From contig CAMDRT010000030.1 of the NCBI GenBank assembly GCA_945906815.1, positions 1 through 57,505 of the forward strand: DNA of 57,505 nt, in the 5' to 3' direction. The first letter of the stretch is position 1. Each line of letters starts with the position of its first letter. Shown here in pieces: positions 16,125 through 25,110 of this stretch. The DNA comes from Bordetella parapertussis (GTDB taxonomy: Bacteria; Pseudomonadota; Gammaproteobacteria; Burkholderiales; SG8-41). Made by a program: the position numbers and the translations under genes. Under the pieces are notes generated by a model, which did no database searches, had not been told where the DNA came from, and saw nothing but the letters and a program-made list of their open reading frames with translations.

Positions 16125-17741
16125 CTAAAACGCCGCCACTGCGCCGTCACTGCGTGGATCAGCGCCGCCTTCGAGCACGCCATCGGCATGGCGCACGATG
16201 CAGCCGGCGTGGCCCATCGCCTCATCAAAAGCCTGAAGCATTTCAACCTCGTGCCCGCGCGCAGCGAGTTCGCGCACCACGCTGGCGTCGAAGCGTGACT
16301 CCAGTTTCAGGGTGTCGGTGTTGTCGCCCCAGCGGCGGCCCAGCAGCCAGCGCGGCGCGCTGACGGCGGCCTGTGCGTCCATGCCCTGCCCCGCCACACG
16401 CGTAAAAATAGCACTTTGGGTCTGTGGCTGGCCGTCACCGCCCATGGTGCCGTAGACCATCACGCGCCCATCGTGCAATTGCGCCAGCGCAGGATTGAGC
16501 GTGTGGAACGGTTTTCGCCCTGGCCGCAATGCATTCAAGCTATCCGTTTTTAACGAAAAGCTGCAACCGCGATTCTGCCAGTTGACACCGCTTTCATCGA
16601 GCACTATCCCGGCGCCAAACTCATGGTACAGGCTTTGTATAAAACTCACCGCGCGCCCCGCGCCATCGATCACGCCCATCCACACCGTGTCACCGGGTCC
16701 CCTGCCCGCGCCCCACGGCGCAGCCCGATGGCGATCGACGTTGGCGGCGAGCGCGCGCACATGCTCGCACGTGAGCAGCGATTGCGGCGTGACGCTCATG
16801 TACGCAGGATCGGTTACGCAGCGATCGCGCACCTGGAACGCCTGCTTGGTCGCTTCCACGCACAGGTGTACGTAATCGGCGCTGGCGGGGGCCGCAGCAG
16901 CAATGCCGAGCTCATCGAGGATGCCGAGGATCAGCAACGACACCACGCCTTGCGTTGGCGGCGGCAGGTTGTAGAGCGTGCCGGCGCTGTGCGCAAGAGA
17001 CAGCGGATCAACGAGTTGCGCGCGATGCGCTTGTAAATCAGTGAGCGTCAGCGGGCTGCCGCTGTGCGCCAGATCACGTGCCATTGAGCGCGCCAGTTCG
17101 CCGCGATAAAAATCGTCCGTTCCCTTGCGTGCAATGCGTTTTAACGTGGCCGCCATACGCGGTTGCGTGAACCGGCTGCCTGCTTGTGGTGCAGCGTCGT
17201 GCTGCAAAAACGTGCGCGCAAATCCGGGCTGCAACAGCAGCTCCGCGCGTTTGCCCGAAGTCGTTGCCGCCTGAGAGCGCGTGACCACCATGCCGTGTTC
17301 GGCATAATAAACGGCGTCTTCCAGCAACCGCGACAGCGGCAGCCGCCCGCCCAGTGCGCGGCGTGACAGTTCATGCGCCGCACCCCAGCCTGAAATCGTT
17401 CCCGCCACGGTGTTCGCCGCCACACCGCCGCGAAACGGAATACTGCCGGTGATACCGCGTTCACGATACCAGTCGATGGACGCCGCGTGCGCCGCCGCGC
17501 CGCAGGCATCGATCGCACCCGGCGCGTATGTTCCGTGTACGTCTGCCGGCACATGCATCAGCCAGAACGAATCGCCGCCGATGGAATTCATGTGCGGATA
17601 GACCACAGCGATGGTGGCCGCAGAGGCGATCATCGCTTCCAGCGCATTACCGCCTTCGCGCAGCACCGCAAGCGCGGATTGTGATGCCGCTGCATGCGGC
17701 GCTACAGCCATGCCACGCAGGGCGCGTACGGAATTTGTCAT
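16125..17741 (-). CDS. gamma-glutamyltransferase family protein
   Basis: This 538-residue Ntn-hydrolase precursor starts VRALRGMAVAPHAAASQSAL. The likely autoprocessing and nucleophile threonine is in GPGDTVWMGVID near residue 351. YGTMGGDGQPQTQ corresponds to the conserved glycine motif of the small subunit. There is no signal peptide, so unlike E. coli Ggt it should be cytoplasmic. The family transfers or hydrolyses gamma-glutamyl groups; some members act on cephalosporins or other amides, so the substrate is open. The Bug gene downstream may be co-transcribed. Confidence 0.88.
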   Translation of the reverse strand: MTNSVRALRGMAVAPHAAASQSALAVLREGGNALEAMIASAATIAVVYPHMNSIGGDSFWLMHVPADVHGTYAPGAIDACGAAAHAASIDWYRERGITGSIPFRGGVAANTVAGTISGWGAAHELSRRALGGRLPLSRLLEDAVYYAEHGMVVTRSQAATTSGKRAELLLQPGFARTFLQHDAAPQAGSRFTQPRMAATLKRIARKGTDDFYRGELARSMARDLAHSGSPLTLTDLQAHRAQLVDPLSLAHSAGTLYNLPPPTQGVVSLLILGILDELGIAAAAPASADYVHLCVEATKQAFQVRDRCVTDPAYMSVTPQSLLTCEHVRALAANVDRHRAAPWGAGRGPGDTVWMGVIDGAGRAVSFIQSLYHEFGAGIVLDESGVNWQNRGCSFSLKTDSLNALRPGRKPFHTLNPALAQLHDGRVMVYGTMGGDGQPQTQSAIFTRVAGQGMDAQAAVSAPRWLLGRRWGDNTDTLKLESRFDASVVRELAARGHEVEMLQAFDEAMGHAGCIVRHADGVLEGGADPRSDGAVAAF

Positions 17742-17792
17742 GCGGCTTTCAGTGCAGTGTAAAAGCCGGATTATAGAACTCCCGCCATGCGC

Positions 17793-17906
17793 TTACTGCG
17801 GCGTGTCGTATTCGATATCGTCGCGATACGCGTCGTAGGCCGCGGCATAATCGACAATCTCCGCATCTTTGAACACGTACACACCGAGACGAAATCCTGG
17901 TTTCAT
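17793..17906 (-). CDS. 37-residue micro-ORF, possible DJ-1/PfpI remnant
   Basis: The ATG at 17906 is preceded at 8 bases by AAGGAG, a strong ribosome binding site. The product begins MKPGFRLGVYVFKDAEIVDY and ends in a Tyr/Asp-rich tail. The first 25 residues resemble the opening beta strand and turn of DJ-1/PfpI family proteins (V-x-I-Y-x-F-x-D-x-E-x-x-D-F). The nucleophile-elbow part of that family is absent. It may be a decayed gene that kept its start, or a true micro-protein. It lies 51 bp upstream of the gamma-glutamyltransferase gene on the same strand. Confidence 0.45.
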   Translation of the reverse strand: MKPGFRLGVYVFKDAEIVDYAAAYDAYRDDIEYDTPQ

Positions 17907-17989
17907 TCGCCTACTCCTTAAAACGGCAATTCAGCCACAGGGGGTGGCGCACGTGCAATGCGCATCCTGCAACGGCGAACCTCAAGACC

Positions 17990-18071
17990 ATTAACCACGG
18001 AAAACGCGGAACACGCAGAAAAGTTCCGCGCCCTTTTTGTTTCCGCGTATTCCGTGTATTCCGTGGTAAAT
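17990..18071. repeat. imperfect 32-bp inverted repeat, CACGGAA-type units
   Basis: The left arm at 17990-18021 and the right arm at 18040-18071 match at 27 of 32 positions when folded. Each begins ATTAACCACGGAA or ATTTACCACGGAA and carries units of about 9-10 bp (ACGGAATAC, GCGGAACAC). The layout is the same as the 6802-6911 element but with a different unit. It lies 56 bp after the cyanase stop codon. Confidence 0.85.
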
Positions 18072-18126
18072 CGCCCTTCAGATAGCACCATTGAACTCTG
18101 TATTCTGTGGCTGAGCTTTTTCCAGA

Positions 18127-18609
18127 TTAATAAGTCTTGTACTGAAGGTACTTGCCGCTCAGGGTAATGCTCACGCGATCACCGTTCGGATCGGGCAACC
18201 GCTGCATATCCATTTTGAAATCGATGGCGCTCATGATGCCATCGCCGAATTCTTCGTGTATCAATTCCTTGAAGGTGGTGCCGTAGACACTCACCAATTC
18301 ATAAAAGCGGTAAATCAGTGGGTCTGTCGGCACCGCGGTCGGCAGCGAGCCCTTGTACGGCACTTGCTGCAGCAGCAGCACCGCATACGGCGGCAAGCCC
18401 AGTAATTTGCCGGCGGCAACGGCTTGCGCCTTGGTCATTTTCATCTGACCGAGCAGCGCAGCAGTAGTCCACTCCTTGCTCTCGCCCACTGTCTTGGCAA
18501 TTTTCGCCCAGGTCAGGCCTTTTTTCAGACGCGCTTCCACCACCAGTTCGGTAACGTCAAAACGGGTCATCGGTCGGTGTACGCTCGTGGCGACAGCGGA
18601 TGCTTTCAC
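18127..18609 (-). CDS. cynS: cyanate hydratase (cyanase)
   Basis: This 160-residue protein has an N-terminal helical domain (ARLKKGLTWAKIAKTVGESK) and the catalytic C-terminal region. PLIYRFYELVSVYG holds the active-site Arg and Glu, and GIMSAIDFKMDM holds the active-site Ser. The end GDRVSITLSGKYLQYKTY is typical. Cyanase converts cyanate and bicarbonate to ammonia and CO2 via carbamate. It is the last gene after an NrtABD/CynABD-type transporter on the same strand, which makes cyanate the obvious substrate of the whole operon. No carbonic anhydrase gene or CynR-type regulator is in the window. Confidence 0.95.
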   Translation of the reverse strand: MKASAVATSVHRPMTRFDVTELVVEARLKKGLTWAKIAKTVGESKEWTTAALLGQMKMTKAQAVAAGKLLGLPPYAVLLLQQVPYKGSLPTAVPTDPLIYRFYELVSVYGTTFKELIHEEFGDGIMSAIDFKMDMQRLPDPNGDRVSITLSGKYLQYKTY

Positions 18610-18632
18610 AGTGCTCTCCTCGCAGGTTAAGG

Positions 18633-19544
18633 TTAGTTTCTAAGATGGATGACTTGGGCTGAGGCAATGGGGCCGATGGGTGGTGATGGCGGCTCCACAC
18701 CGGGCATCACCAGCGGTGGATTTTTCGCGTCGTAGCCCTCCGGCAATGCTTCGCTGAAGCGCTTGGAGCGGCTCACCAGAAAATCCACTAGATGATTGCG
18801 TATGGCGTAAAAACGCGGCTCTTTGTGCAGCGTCTCCCGCGCGCGGTTCTTGGGCAGCGTGTTGACCACGATCTCGGCAATACGCGCCTGCGGGCCGTTC
18901 GACATCAGCAGGATTTTGTCGGCCAGTAAAATCGCCTCATCGACATCGTGGGTGATCATGAACACGGTTTGATGGGTGGCGGCGCAGATTTTCACCAGTT
19001 CTTCCTGAATGTTGCCGCGCGTGAGCGCGTCCAGCGCGCCGAACGGCTCATCCAGCAACAGCATTTTGGGTTCAATCGCGAACGCGCGCGCAATGCCGAC
19101 GCGCTGCTTCATGCCGCCCGAAAGTTCTGACGGTTTTTTGTGCTCTGCCCCGGCCAAACCCACCAGTTCCAGGTAACGCTGACAATGTGCATCGATTTCT
19201 TTGCGGGATTTATCCGGCCAGCGTGAACGCACCGCAAATTCAACGTTCTTCTTCGCCGACAGCCACGGCATCAGCGCATGCCCCTGAAACACCACGCCGC
19301 GTTCGAGGCTGGGGCCGGACACTTCGCGCCCATCCATCACTACGTTGCCGGCGCTTGCGGTATCCAGCCCGGCGAGCACGTTCAGGATAGTGGTTTTGCC
19401 GCAGCCGGAGTGGCCGATGATGCACACGAATTCACCTTTTTCAATGGTGAAATGCACCTCATCGAACACCGTCAAATCCGGCTGGCCGCGCGCGCCGGGA
19501 AATTTTTTCGCGAGACCTTCCACGAGCAGAAACGAGGGACTCAT
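18633..19544 (-). CDS. cynD: cyanate ABC transporter ATPase (NrtD/CynD-like)
   Basis: This 303-residue ATPase has Walker A GHSGCGKTT near residue 43, signature LSGGMKQRVGIARA near residue 137, and Walker B KMLLLDEPFGALD. It belongs to the nitrate/sulfonate/cyanate branch. A C-terminal extension beyond the core (SKRFSEALPEGYDAKNPPLV) resembles other NrtD-like proteins. It is 3 bp from the permease gene and 23 bp from cynS. The assignment to cyanate rests on this neighbourhood. Confidence 0.9.
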   Translation of the reverse strand: MSPSFLLVEGLAKKFPGARGQPDLTVFDEVHFTIEKGEFVCIIGHSGCGKTTILNVLAGLDTASAGNVVMDGREVSGPSLERGVVFQGHALMPWLSAKKNVEFAVRSRWPDKSRKEIDAHCQRYLELVGLAGAEHKKPSELSGGMKQRVGIARAFAIEPKMLLLDEPFGALDALTRGNIQEELVKICAATHQTVFMITHDVDEAILLADKILLMSNGPQARIAEIVVNTLPKNRARETLHKEPRFYAIRNHLVDFLVSRSKRFSEALPEGYDAKNPPLVMPGVEPPSPPIGPIASAQVIHLRN

Positions 19545-19547
19545 GGC

Positions 19548-20384
19548 TTACTCGACATAGGTGACCCATTTTTGCAATGCACTGAACATCAGATCGAGCG
19601 CCATGCCCACCACGCCGATCATCAGAATAGCGAAAATCACATTGGTCAGCGACAGATTGTTCCACTCGTTCCACACGAAGTAGCCGATGCCGGTGCCGCC
19701 CACCAGCATTTCGGCCGCCACGATCACCAGCCACGCAATGCCCATCGAGATGCGCATGCCGGTCATGATGGTAGGCGCCGCCGCCGGTAAAATCACCAGA
19801 AACGCCTTGCGCATAATGCTCACTTCGAGCGTGCGCGCGACGTTCAGCCAGTCGCGCCGCACGGAGGCGACGCCGTACGCCGTGTTGATCAACATCGGCC
19901 ACACCGAACAGATGAAGATGACGAAGATCGACGAAGTGGCCGAATCCTTGATGGTGTAGAGCGCCAGCGGCATCCATGCCAGCGGTGAAATCGGCTTTAA
20001 CACCTGAATGAACGGATCCAGCGCACGGTACAGCAACGGCGACATGCCGATCACAAACCCGAGCGGAATCGCCAGCAGCGCCGCCAGCAAAAATCCGCCC
20101 GCCACTCGCGCAAGCGAGTACGCCAGTTGAATGCCGATGCCTTTGTCGTTCGGCCCCTTGTCATAAAACGGATCGGATAAATGCTTGACCACAGCCTGTC
20201 CCATTTGCGCGGGCGTGGGCAGGCCGTCAGACTTTTTGGCACTCTTGCCCATCAATTGCTCGTACTCGGTCAGCACGCCGCCAGCCTTATCGCTGGTCAT
20301 CGTGGCCGCTTGCCAAATGCCCAGGAAAAACAGAAAGATAACCAGCGTCAGCGCGCCAGCGCGGATGCCTATGTTTTTGTTCAT
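19548..20384 (-). CDS. cynB: cyanate ABC transporter permease (NrtB/CynB-like)
   Basis: This 278-residue permease has about six membrane segments, starting LTLVIFLFFLGIWQAATM. The cytoplasmic EAA-type loop LNVARTLEVSIMRKAFLVIL meets the ATPase. A periplasmic segment after the first helix (GKSAKKSDGLPTPAQMGQAV) is typical of NrtB-like proteins. It is followed by cynD after 3 bp. An inverted array of about 85 bp separates it from the binding-protein gene. Confidence 0.9.
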   Translation of the reverse strand: MNKNIGIRAGALTLVIFLFFLGIWQAATMTSDKAGGVLTEYEQLMGKSAKKSDGLPTPAQMGQAVVKHLSDPFYDKGPNDKGIGIQLAYSLARVAGGFLLAALLAIPLGFVIGMSPLLYRALDPFIQVLKPISPLAWMPLALYTIKDSATSSIFVIFICSVWPMLINTAYGVASVRRDWLNVARTLEVSIMRKAFLVILPAAAPTIMTGMRISMGIAWLVIVAAEMLVGGTGIGYFVWNEWNNLSLTNVIFAILMIGVVGMALDLMFSALQKWVTYVE

Positions 20385-20404
20385 GCTACTGACTCCTGTA
20401 AGTT

Positions 20405-20490
20405 CGTGAGGCGTTAAGCGTGGGGCGCGGGCGACTTGCGCCGCCCCGGCGTCGCGCCTGACGACTCTTCACGCCTCACACTTCACGCAC
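20405..20490. repeat. inverted array between cynA and cynB
   Basis: GTGAGGCGT (20406-20414) faces ACGCCTCAC (20471-20479), with additional CGTGAAG-like units. The TGA stop of cynA (20483-20485) lies inside a CGTGAAG unit. The centre holds a second GC-rich fold (GGCGCGGGCGACTTGCGCCGCC). It lies within the operon and so should be in the mRNA. Confidence 0.75.
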
Positions 20491-21859
20491 GCTTGATGGC
20501 AAAACTCGCGACATACGCATCAGGCGCGGTGTGATCAAACACCTTGCCCATGACGATAATTTTGCGATAGTTCTCCGCCGGCGGTTTGTAACCCATCGCC
20601 GCCATGTGTTTGCGCGCGTCGGTGGCCAGATAGATCTGCTCGGTCAAATCCTTCCAGCGCACATCACCCTTGACGTAACCCCAGCGCTTCATCTGGGTCA
20701 TGATCCAAGTGGCCATCGAATACCAGGGAAACGGATCAAAATCAACGCGCGTGGGATCGTTCTTGATGTTGCCCAGCCCATCGGCGTAGCGGCCCGTCAG
20801 TACCTGCTCTAGCACCGCCACCGGCTGATTCAGATAATTGGCCGGCGCAATCGATTCGGCGATGGTCTTGCGGTTATTCGGGTCGCGCGCCAGTGCCGCC
20901 GCCTTCAGTACCGCGCGAAATAACGCCGCGAACGAATTAGGCGCTTCTTTCACAAACGCGGTGGGTGCGGCGAACGAACAACAAGGATGGCCGTCCCACA
21001 ATTCTTTCGACAGCATGTGGATAAAACCGATTTCCTCATACACCGCACGCTGATTAAACGGATCGGGGCCGAGGTAGCCGTCGATGTTGCCAGCCCGCAG
21101 GTTGGCCACCATTTCCGGTGGCGGCACCACACGAATCTGGATGTCTTTATCGGGATCTATCCCGTGCTCAGCGACGTAATAGCGCAGCAGAAAATTGTGC
21201 ATCGAAAACTCGAACGGCACGGCGAATTTGAAACCCTTCCACAGCTTGGGATCGCGATTATTCTTGTGCTTGTTCGCCAGGGTGATCGCCTGGCCATTGA
21301 TGTTCTGGATGGTGGCCACGTTCATCGCCTGCGCGGATGAACCCACGCCCATCGAAATCGCGATCGGCATCGGCGCCAGCATGTGCGAGGCGTCGTATTC
21401 TTTGTTCAACACCTTGTCGCGGATCAGCGCCCAGCCTGCGGTTTTGATCACTTCGACTTCCAGTCCTTCGGCAGCGTAGTAACGCAGCGGATGCGCCAGT
21501 ATCAAGGGTGTCGCGCAAGTGATCGGAATGAATCCGATCTTGAGATTCTTTTTTTCCGGCGCGCGCTTGTCCTGCGCCAATGCCTGCATGGCGCCTATGG
21601 GCAGCACGCTCGCAATCGCCGCCATCGCGGCATTCGCGCCCACGGCACCCAGAAAGCGGCGGCGCGCGCGATCATCGGGAAACAATGCGCGCACCATCGC
21701 GGACTCGATGACTTCGCGGCCGAGCACTTCGTGGTCTACGGGGGCGTGCGCCTCAAGCCCGTGTTTTGCGTCATGCTCTTGTTCGGACGCATGCTTGCCG
21801 CACGAACAGGTCGCGGACAAGGTAACGTTAGCGTCGTAAATTTTTATAGCATCGGTCAT
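20483..21859 (-). CDS. cynA: cyanate ABC transporter substrate-binding protein (NrtA/CmpA-like)
   Basis: This 458-residue protein is of the NrtA/CmpA type: LKIGFIPITCATPLILAHPL, then FEFSMHNFLLRYYVAEHGID and AGNIDGYLGPDPFNQRAVYE. Before the twin-arginine signal (RARRRFLGAVGANAAMAA) there is an unusually long 65-70 residue leader with CSCGKH and several His, which could bind a metal. The start at 21859 has GGAG eight bases upstream; an earlier ATG adds 17 residues without support. It is the first gene of the cyanate operon. The 289-bp divergent gap to the glycosyltransferase gene should hold the promoters, but I found no clear box. Confidence 0.9.
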   Translation of the reverse strand: MTDAIKIYDANVTLSATCSCGKHASEQEHDAKHGLEAHAPVDHEVLGREVIESAMVRALFPDDRARRRFLGAVGANAAMAAIASVLPIGAMQALAQDKRAPEKKNLKIGFIPITCATPLILAHPLRYYAAEGLEVEVIKTAGWALIRDKVLNKEYDASHMLAPMPIAISMGVGSSAQAMNVATIQNINGQAITLANKHKNNRDPKLWKGFKFAVPFEFSMHNFLLRYYVAEHGIDPDKDIQIRVVPPPEMVANLRAGNIDGYLGPDPFNQRAVYEEIGFIHMLSKELWDGHPCCSFAAPTAFVKEAPNSFAALFRAVLKAAALARDPNNRKTIAESIAPANYLNQPVAVLEQVLTGRYADGLGNIKNDPTRVDFDPFPWYSMATWIMTQMKRWGYVKGDVRWKDLTEQIYLATDARKHMAAMGYKPPAENYRKIIVMGKVFDHTAPDAYVASFAIKRA

Positions 21860-22148
21860 TGCAAGCTCCACTAGCGGGGATAGCCCAGTGATTAGCAGAT
21901 TGCGTGCCAATGCCCCAATAACGCCGCACAGAAATAATGTAACTATCTGTATTCATGAAATTTTTCTTTTTCCGTTGCCAGCCGGCACTAGGCCGTCGCA
22001 GCACACGGCTCAATCGAATGCGCCCATTCGGTGCAGCGCCGTGGTGCGTCGCGCACCTTTGTTGGGCGCGGCTGGGCATAGCACGAATAGTGCGATAATC
22101 GCCGCACGCTAAAACAATAAAGAGAACAGCGCGCAAGGCCCGCCTTCC

Positions 22149-23762
22149 ATGTCACAACGCCATCTGCTCATCGCTTTACTTTGCGTGGCCTGGATCATGC
22201 CCGGCCTGATCGGCCACGAGCCGTGGAAAACCGACGAGGCATACACCTTCGGCGTGATTTACGACATGCTGCGCGGCGGATCATGGCTTACCCCCACGCT
22301 CGCCGGCGAGTTGTACCTGGACGAGCCGCCGCTCTACTATCTGACCGCGGCGGCCACCGCACTGATGGCGTCACCACTGCTGCCTTTGCACGATGGCGCG
22401 CGCCTCGCTACCGGCCTCTATATGGCGCTGACGTTATGGTTTTGCGCACTGGCGAGCCGCGAATTGCACGGCAAAGGCAACGGCGCGATCGCCGCGCTGC
22501 TGCTGCTGGGTTGTTTTGGCCTGGTGCTGCGCAGCCACGAAATCATCACCGACAGCGCACCGCTGGCGGGCTTTGCGCTGGCGTACTACGCGCTGGCGCT
22601 GGTATTGCGTGTACCGCTGCGTGGCGGGGTGCTGCTGGGTTGCGCACTGGGCGCGGTGTTTCTGTCGCAAGGCGTGCTGGAAACGCTGATCCTCATGCTC
22701 ATTGCCGCCGCGCTGCCGGCCTGGTCGGCGGCGTGGCGCACACGCAGCTATGCCCACGCACTACGGGTGGCGGCAGGGATTGCGGTGCCGCTGATCGTGG
22801 CTTGGCCGCTGGCGCTGTATTTACGCGCGCCCGCCTTGCTCGAAACCTGGTTGCAACGTGATCTGTATGCCATGCTCGCTGGAACCGGACGCGAAGTGTC
22901 GTTCTATTTGCGTATCCTGCCGTGGCACGCATGGCCGGTGTGGGTGCTGTGTTTGTGGACGCTGTGGGTGCAACGGATGCAGTCGGCGCGCGGCGAGCCC
23001 TTTGCCACGCCCGCGATAGCGTTGCCGTTGACGGGGTTTGTCATCACCCTGGTGCTGTTGTCCATCGGCAGCGGCGCGCGCGATGTGTATGCAATGATCC
23101 TGCTGCCGGCGGCAGCGTTGCTGGCTGTGCCGGGCTTGCTGACCTTGCGGCGGGGTGCGGCCAATGCGTGGTTCTGGTTCAGCGTCACCGGCACCACCGT
23201 TTTTATCGTGGCAGCGTGGTTTTACTGGAGCGCTCTTGAACTCGGCGTGCCCGCACACTTGCACGCGCATCTGCATCGTTTGCAACCCGGCTACGCGCCG
23301 GGATTGAAGTGGCTGCCGTTCACGCTGGCGGCTGCTTACACCCTAGCCTGGTTTGTGCTGCTCGCCAGACTCAAGCGCTCCACCCAACGCCCGGCCCAGG
23401 TGTGGGCCGCCGGTGTGACGGTGCTATGGGGACTGACGGCGATATTGTTTGTGGGCTGGGTCGATACCGGTAAAAGTTACCGCGCGGTTTTCACCAGCCT
23501 GCAGCAAAACCTGCCGGCCACATACCACTGCGTCGCCAGCGATCGCCTGGGTGATTCGCAACGCGCCATGCTGCACTATTACGCCGATGTGATTACGCAT
23601 CGTCATGACGTCGCAGCGCAGACGCGCAACTGTGATTTACTGCTGCTGCAGGGCGTGGCGCAGGAGGAGCCCGCGCTGGACGCGAGTTGGGCCAAAATCT
23701 GGGAAGGCAGTCGCCCCGGTGACCGGGTCGAACGCTACCGGCTTTATCAACGCGGCACTTAG
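22149..23762 (+). CDS. ArnT/PMT-like glycosyltransferase (GT39/GT83 type)
   Basis: This 537-residue integral membrane protein has about 11-12 hydrophobic segments. The first periplasmic loop contains GHEPWKTDEAYTFGVIYDML, with the catalytic-type Asp-Glu, and YLDEPPLYYLTAA follows; both are typical of ArnT/PMT enzymes. These transfer sugars from undecaprenyl- or dolichyl-phosphate carriers to lipid A or protein. Which acceptor is used here cannot be read. It stands alone between the cyanate operon and the thiolase gene. Confidence 0.85.
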   Translation: MSQRHLLIALLCVAWIMPGLIGHEPWKTDEAYTFGVIYDMLRGGSWLTPTLAGELYLDEPPLYYLTAAATALMASPLLPLHDGARLATGLYMALTLWFCALASRELHGKGNGAIAALLLLGCFGLVLRSHEIITDSAPLAGFALAYYALALVLRVPLRGGVLLGCALGAVFLSQGVLETLILMLIAAALPAWSAAWRTRSYAHALRVAAGIAVPLIVAWPLALYLRAPALLETWLQRDLYAMLAGTGREVSFYLRILPWHAWPVWVLCLWTLWVQRMQSARGEPFATPAIALPLTGFVITLVLLSIGSGARDVYAMILLPAAALLAVPGLLTLRRGAANAWFWFSVTGTTVFIVAAWFYWSALELGVPAHLHAHLHRLQPGYAPGLKWLPFTLAAAYTLAWFVLLARLKRSTQRPAQVWAAGVTVLWGLTAILFVGWVDTGKSYRAVFTSLQQNLPATYHCVASDRLGDSQRAMLHYYADVITHRHDVAAQTRNCDLLLLQGVAQEEPALDASWAKIWEGSRPGDRVERYRLYQRGT

Positions 23763-23849
23763 CCAATCGCGGCGCCCGCCATGGGGCGTAGACTAGCATC
23801 CCATATAAAAGTAACTATTATTTAAATTCAATTACTTAAGGAGATACTC

Positions 23850-25040
23850 ATGAGTGATACACGTGAAGTAGTAGTGCTTGGTGGCGTACGCACAGCGATC
23901 GGCGATTACGGCGGCGCACTCAAAGATATGGCGCCTACGGAATTGGCGGGCCAAGTCATACGCGAAGCCGTTAAACGCGCCCAAATTGATCCACAGCAGG
24001 TGCAGCAACTGGTGTTCGGCAACGTCATCCACACCGAAGCGCGCGACATGTATTTCTCGCGCGTCGCCTGTATCAAAGGCGGGTTGCCGCAGGAAACCAC
24101 TGCGCTCACCGTGAACCGCCTGTGCGGCAGTGGCCTGCAAGCCATCGTCAGCGCAGCGCAAAGCATCCAACTCGGTGACGCCGATGTGACGGTGGGTGGC
24201 GGCGCGGAATCGATGAGCCGCGGCGGTTACCTGATGCCGACGCTGCGCTGGGGGCAACGCATGAACGACAGCGGCGTGGTGGACATGATGGTGGGCGCGC
24301 TCACCGATCCGTTCGACACCGTGCACATGGGCATTACCGCCGAAAACATTGCGGAAAAATGGAAAATCACCCGCGAACAGCAGGATGAATTTGCCGTTGA
24401 AAGCCATCGCCGCGCGCTCAACGCCATCGACAAGGGCTATTTCAAGGATCAAATCCTGCCGATTGAACTGAAAAGCCGCAAAGGCGTGACGCTGTTCGAG
24501 CGCGACGAGCACGCGCGTGCCGACGTATCGCTGGAAAGTCTGGCGAAACTGCGCGCGGTATTCAAGAAGGATGGCTCGGTAACGGCGGGTAACGCCTCCG
24601 GCATCAACGACGGCGCAGCGGCGATAGTGATGATGGAAAAAGGTGCAGCGGCCACAGCCGGCCTCAAGCCGCTGGCGCGACTGGTGTCGTACGGACTGGC
24701 CGGCGTGGACCCGAAAATCATGGGCATCGGCCCGGTGCCCGCCTGCCAGCGCGCACTCGCCAAAGCCGGCCTGACAGTCGACGACATGGACGTGATCGAA
24801 TCCAACGAAGCGTTCGCGGTGCAGGCGCTGGCGGTGTCCTGCGATCTGAAATTCGACGCGAAGAAAACCAATCCCAACGGCGGCGCGGTCGGTCTGGGAC
24901 ATCCGATCGGCGCCACCGGCGCCGTGCTCACGGTCAAAGCCCTGTATGAATTACAGCGCTGCGGCGGACGTTATGCGCTGGTGACCATGTGCATAGGCGG
25001 CGGGCAGGGTATTGCGGCAGTGTTTGAGAGACTAGACTGA
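23850..25040 (+). CDS. bktB: acetyl-CoA acetyltransferase / beta-ketothiolase
   Basis: This 396-residue thiolase has the nucleophile Cys in NRLCGSGLQ near residue 90, SNEAFAVQALA, GGAVGLGHPIGATGA (His) and the second Cys in MCIGGGQG. The sequence resembles BktB of PHA-forming Betaproteobacteria more than FadA. The reaction joins or cleaves two acyl-CoAs. The start has AAGGAG eight bases upstream, and the leader is AT-rich (TTTAAATTCAATTAC). Its last codons GAC TGA are part of a repeat unit shared with the neighbouring gene end. Confidence 0.9.
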   Translation: MSDTREVVVLGGVRTAIGDYGGALKDMAPTELAGQVIREAVKRAQIDPQQVQQLVFGNVIHTEARDMYFSRVACIKGGLPQETTALTVNRLCGSGLQAIVSAAQSIQLGDADVTVGGGAESMSRGGYLMPTLRWGQRMNDSGVVDMMVGALTDPFDTVHMGITAENIAEKWKITREQQDEFAVESHRRALNAIDKGYFKDQILPIELKSRKGVTLFERDEHARADVSLESLAKLRAVFKKDGSVTAGNASGINDGAAAIVMMEKGAAATAGLKPLARLVSYGLAGVDPKIMGIGPVPACQRALAKAGLTVDDMDVIESNEAFAVQALAVSCDLKFDAKKTNPNGGAVGLGHPIGATGAVLTVKALYELQRCGGRYALVTMCIGGGQGIAAVFERLD

Positions 25041-25110
25041 GGGTTCAACTGCAGGACGGAGGACGGAGGACGGAGGTGTTACTAAGTCCTCAGTCCTTGG
25101 CCCTCAGTCC
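25036..25110. repeat. heptamer GGACNGA inverted array between convergent genes
   Basis: The left arm holds three 7-bp GGACGGA units (25054-25076). The right arm (25085-25110) reads on the other strand as GGACTGA, GGGCCAA, GGACTGA, GGACT. The stop of the EI24-like gene (TGA at 25092-25090) and that of the thiolase gene both occur as GAC-TGA in this unit. The last six codons of the EI24-like gene are repeat-derived. Confidence 0.85.

Noticed and set aside
23832..24902. 356-codon open frame opposite the thiolase gene
   Set aside because: It mirrors the thiolase gene codon for codon; the sense frame has thiolase motifs and a ribosome binding site, while the antisense is a GC-rich artefact.
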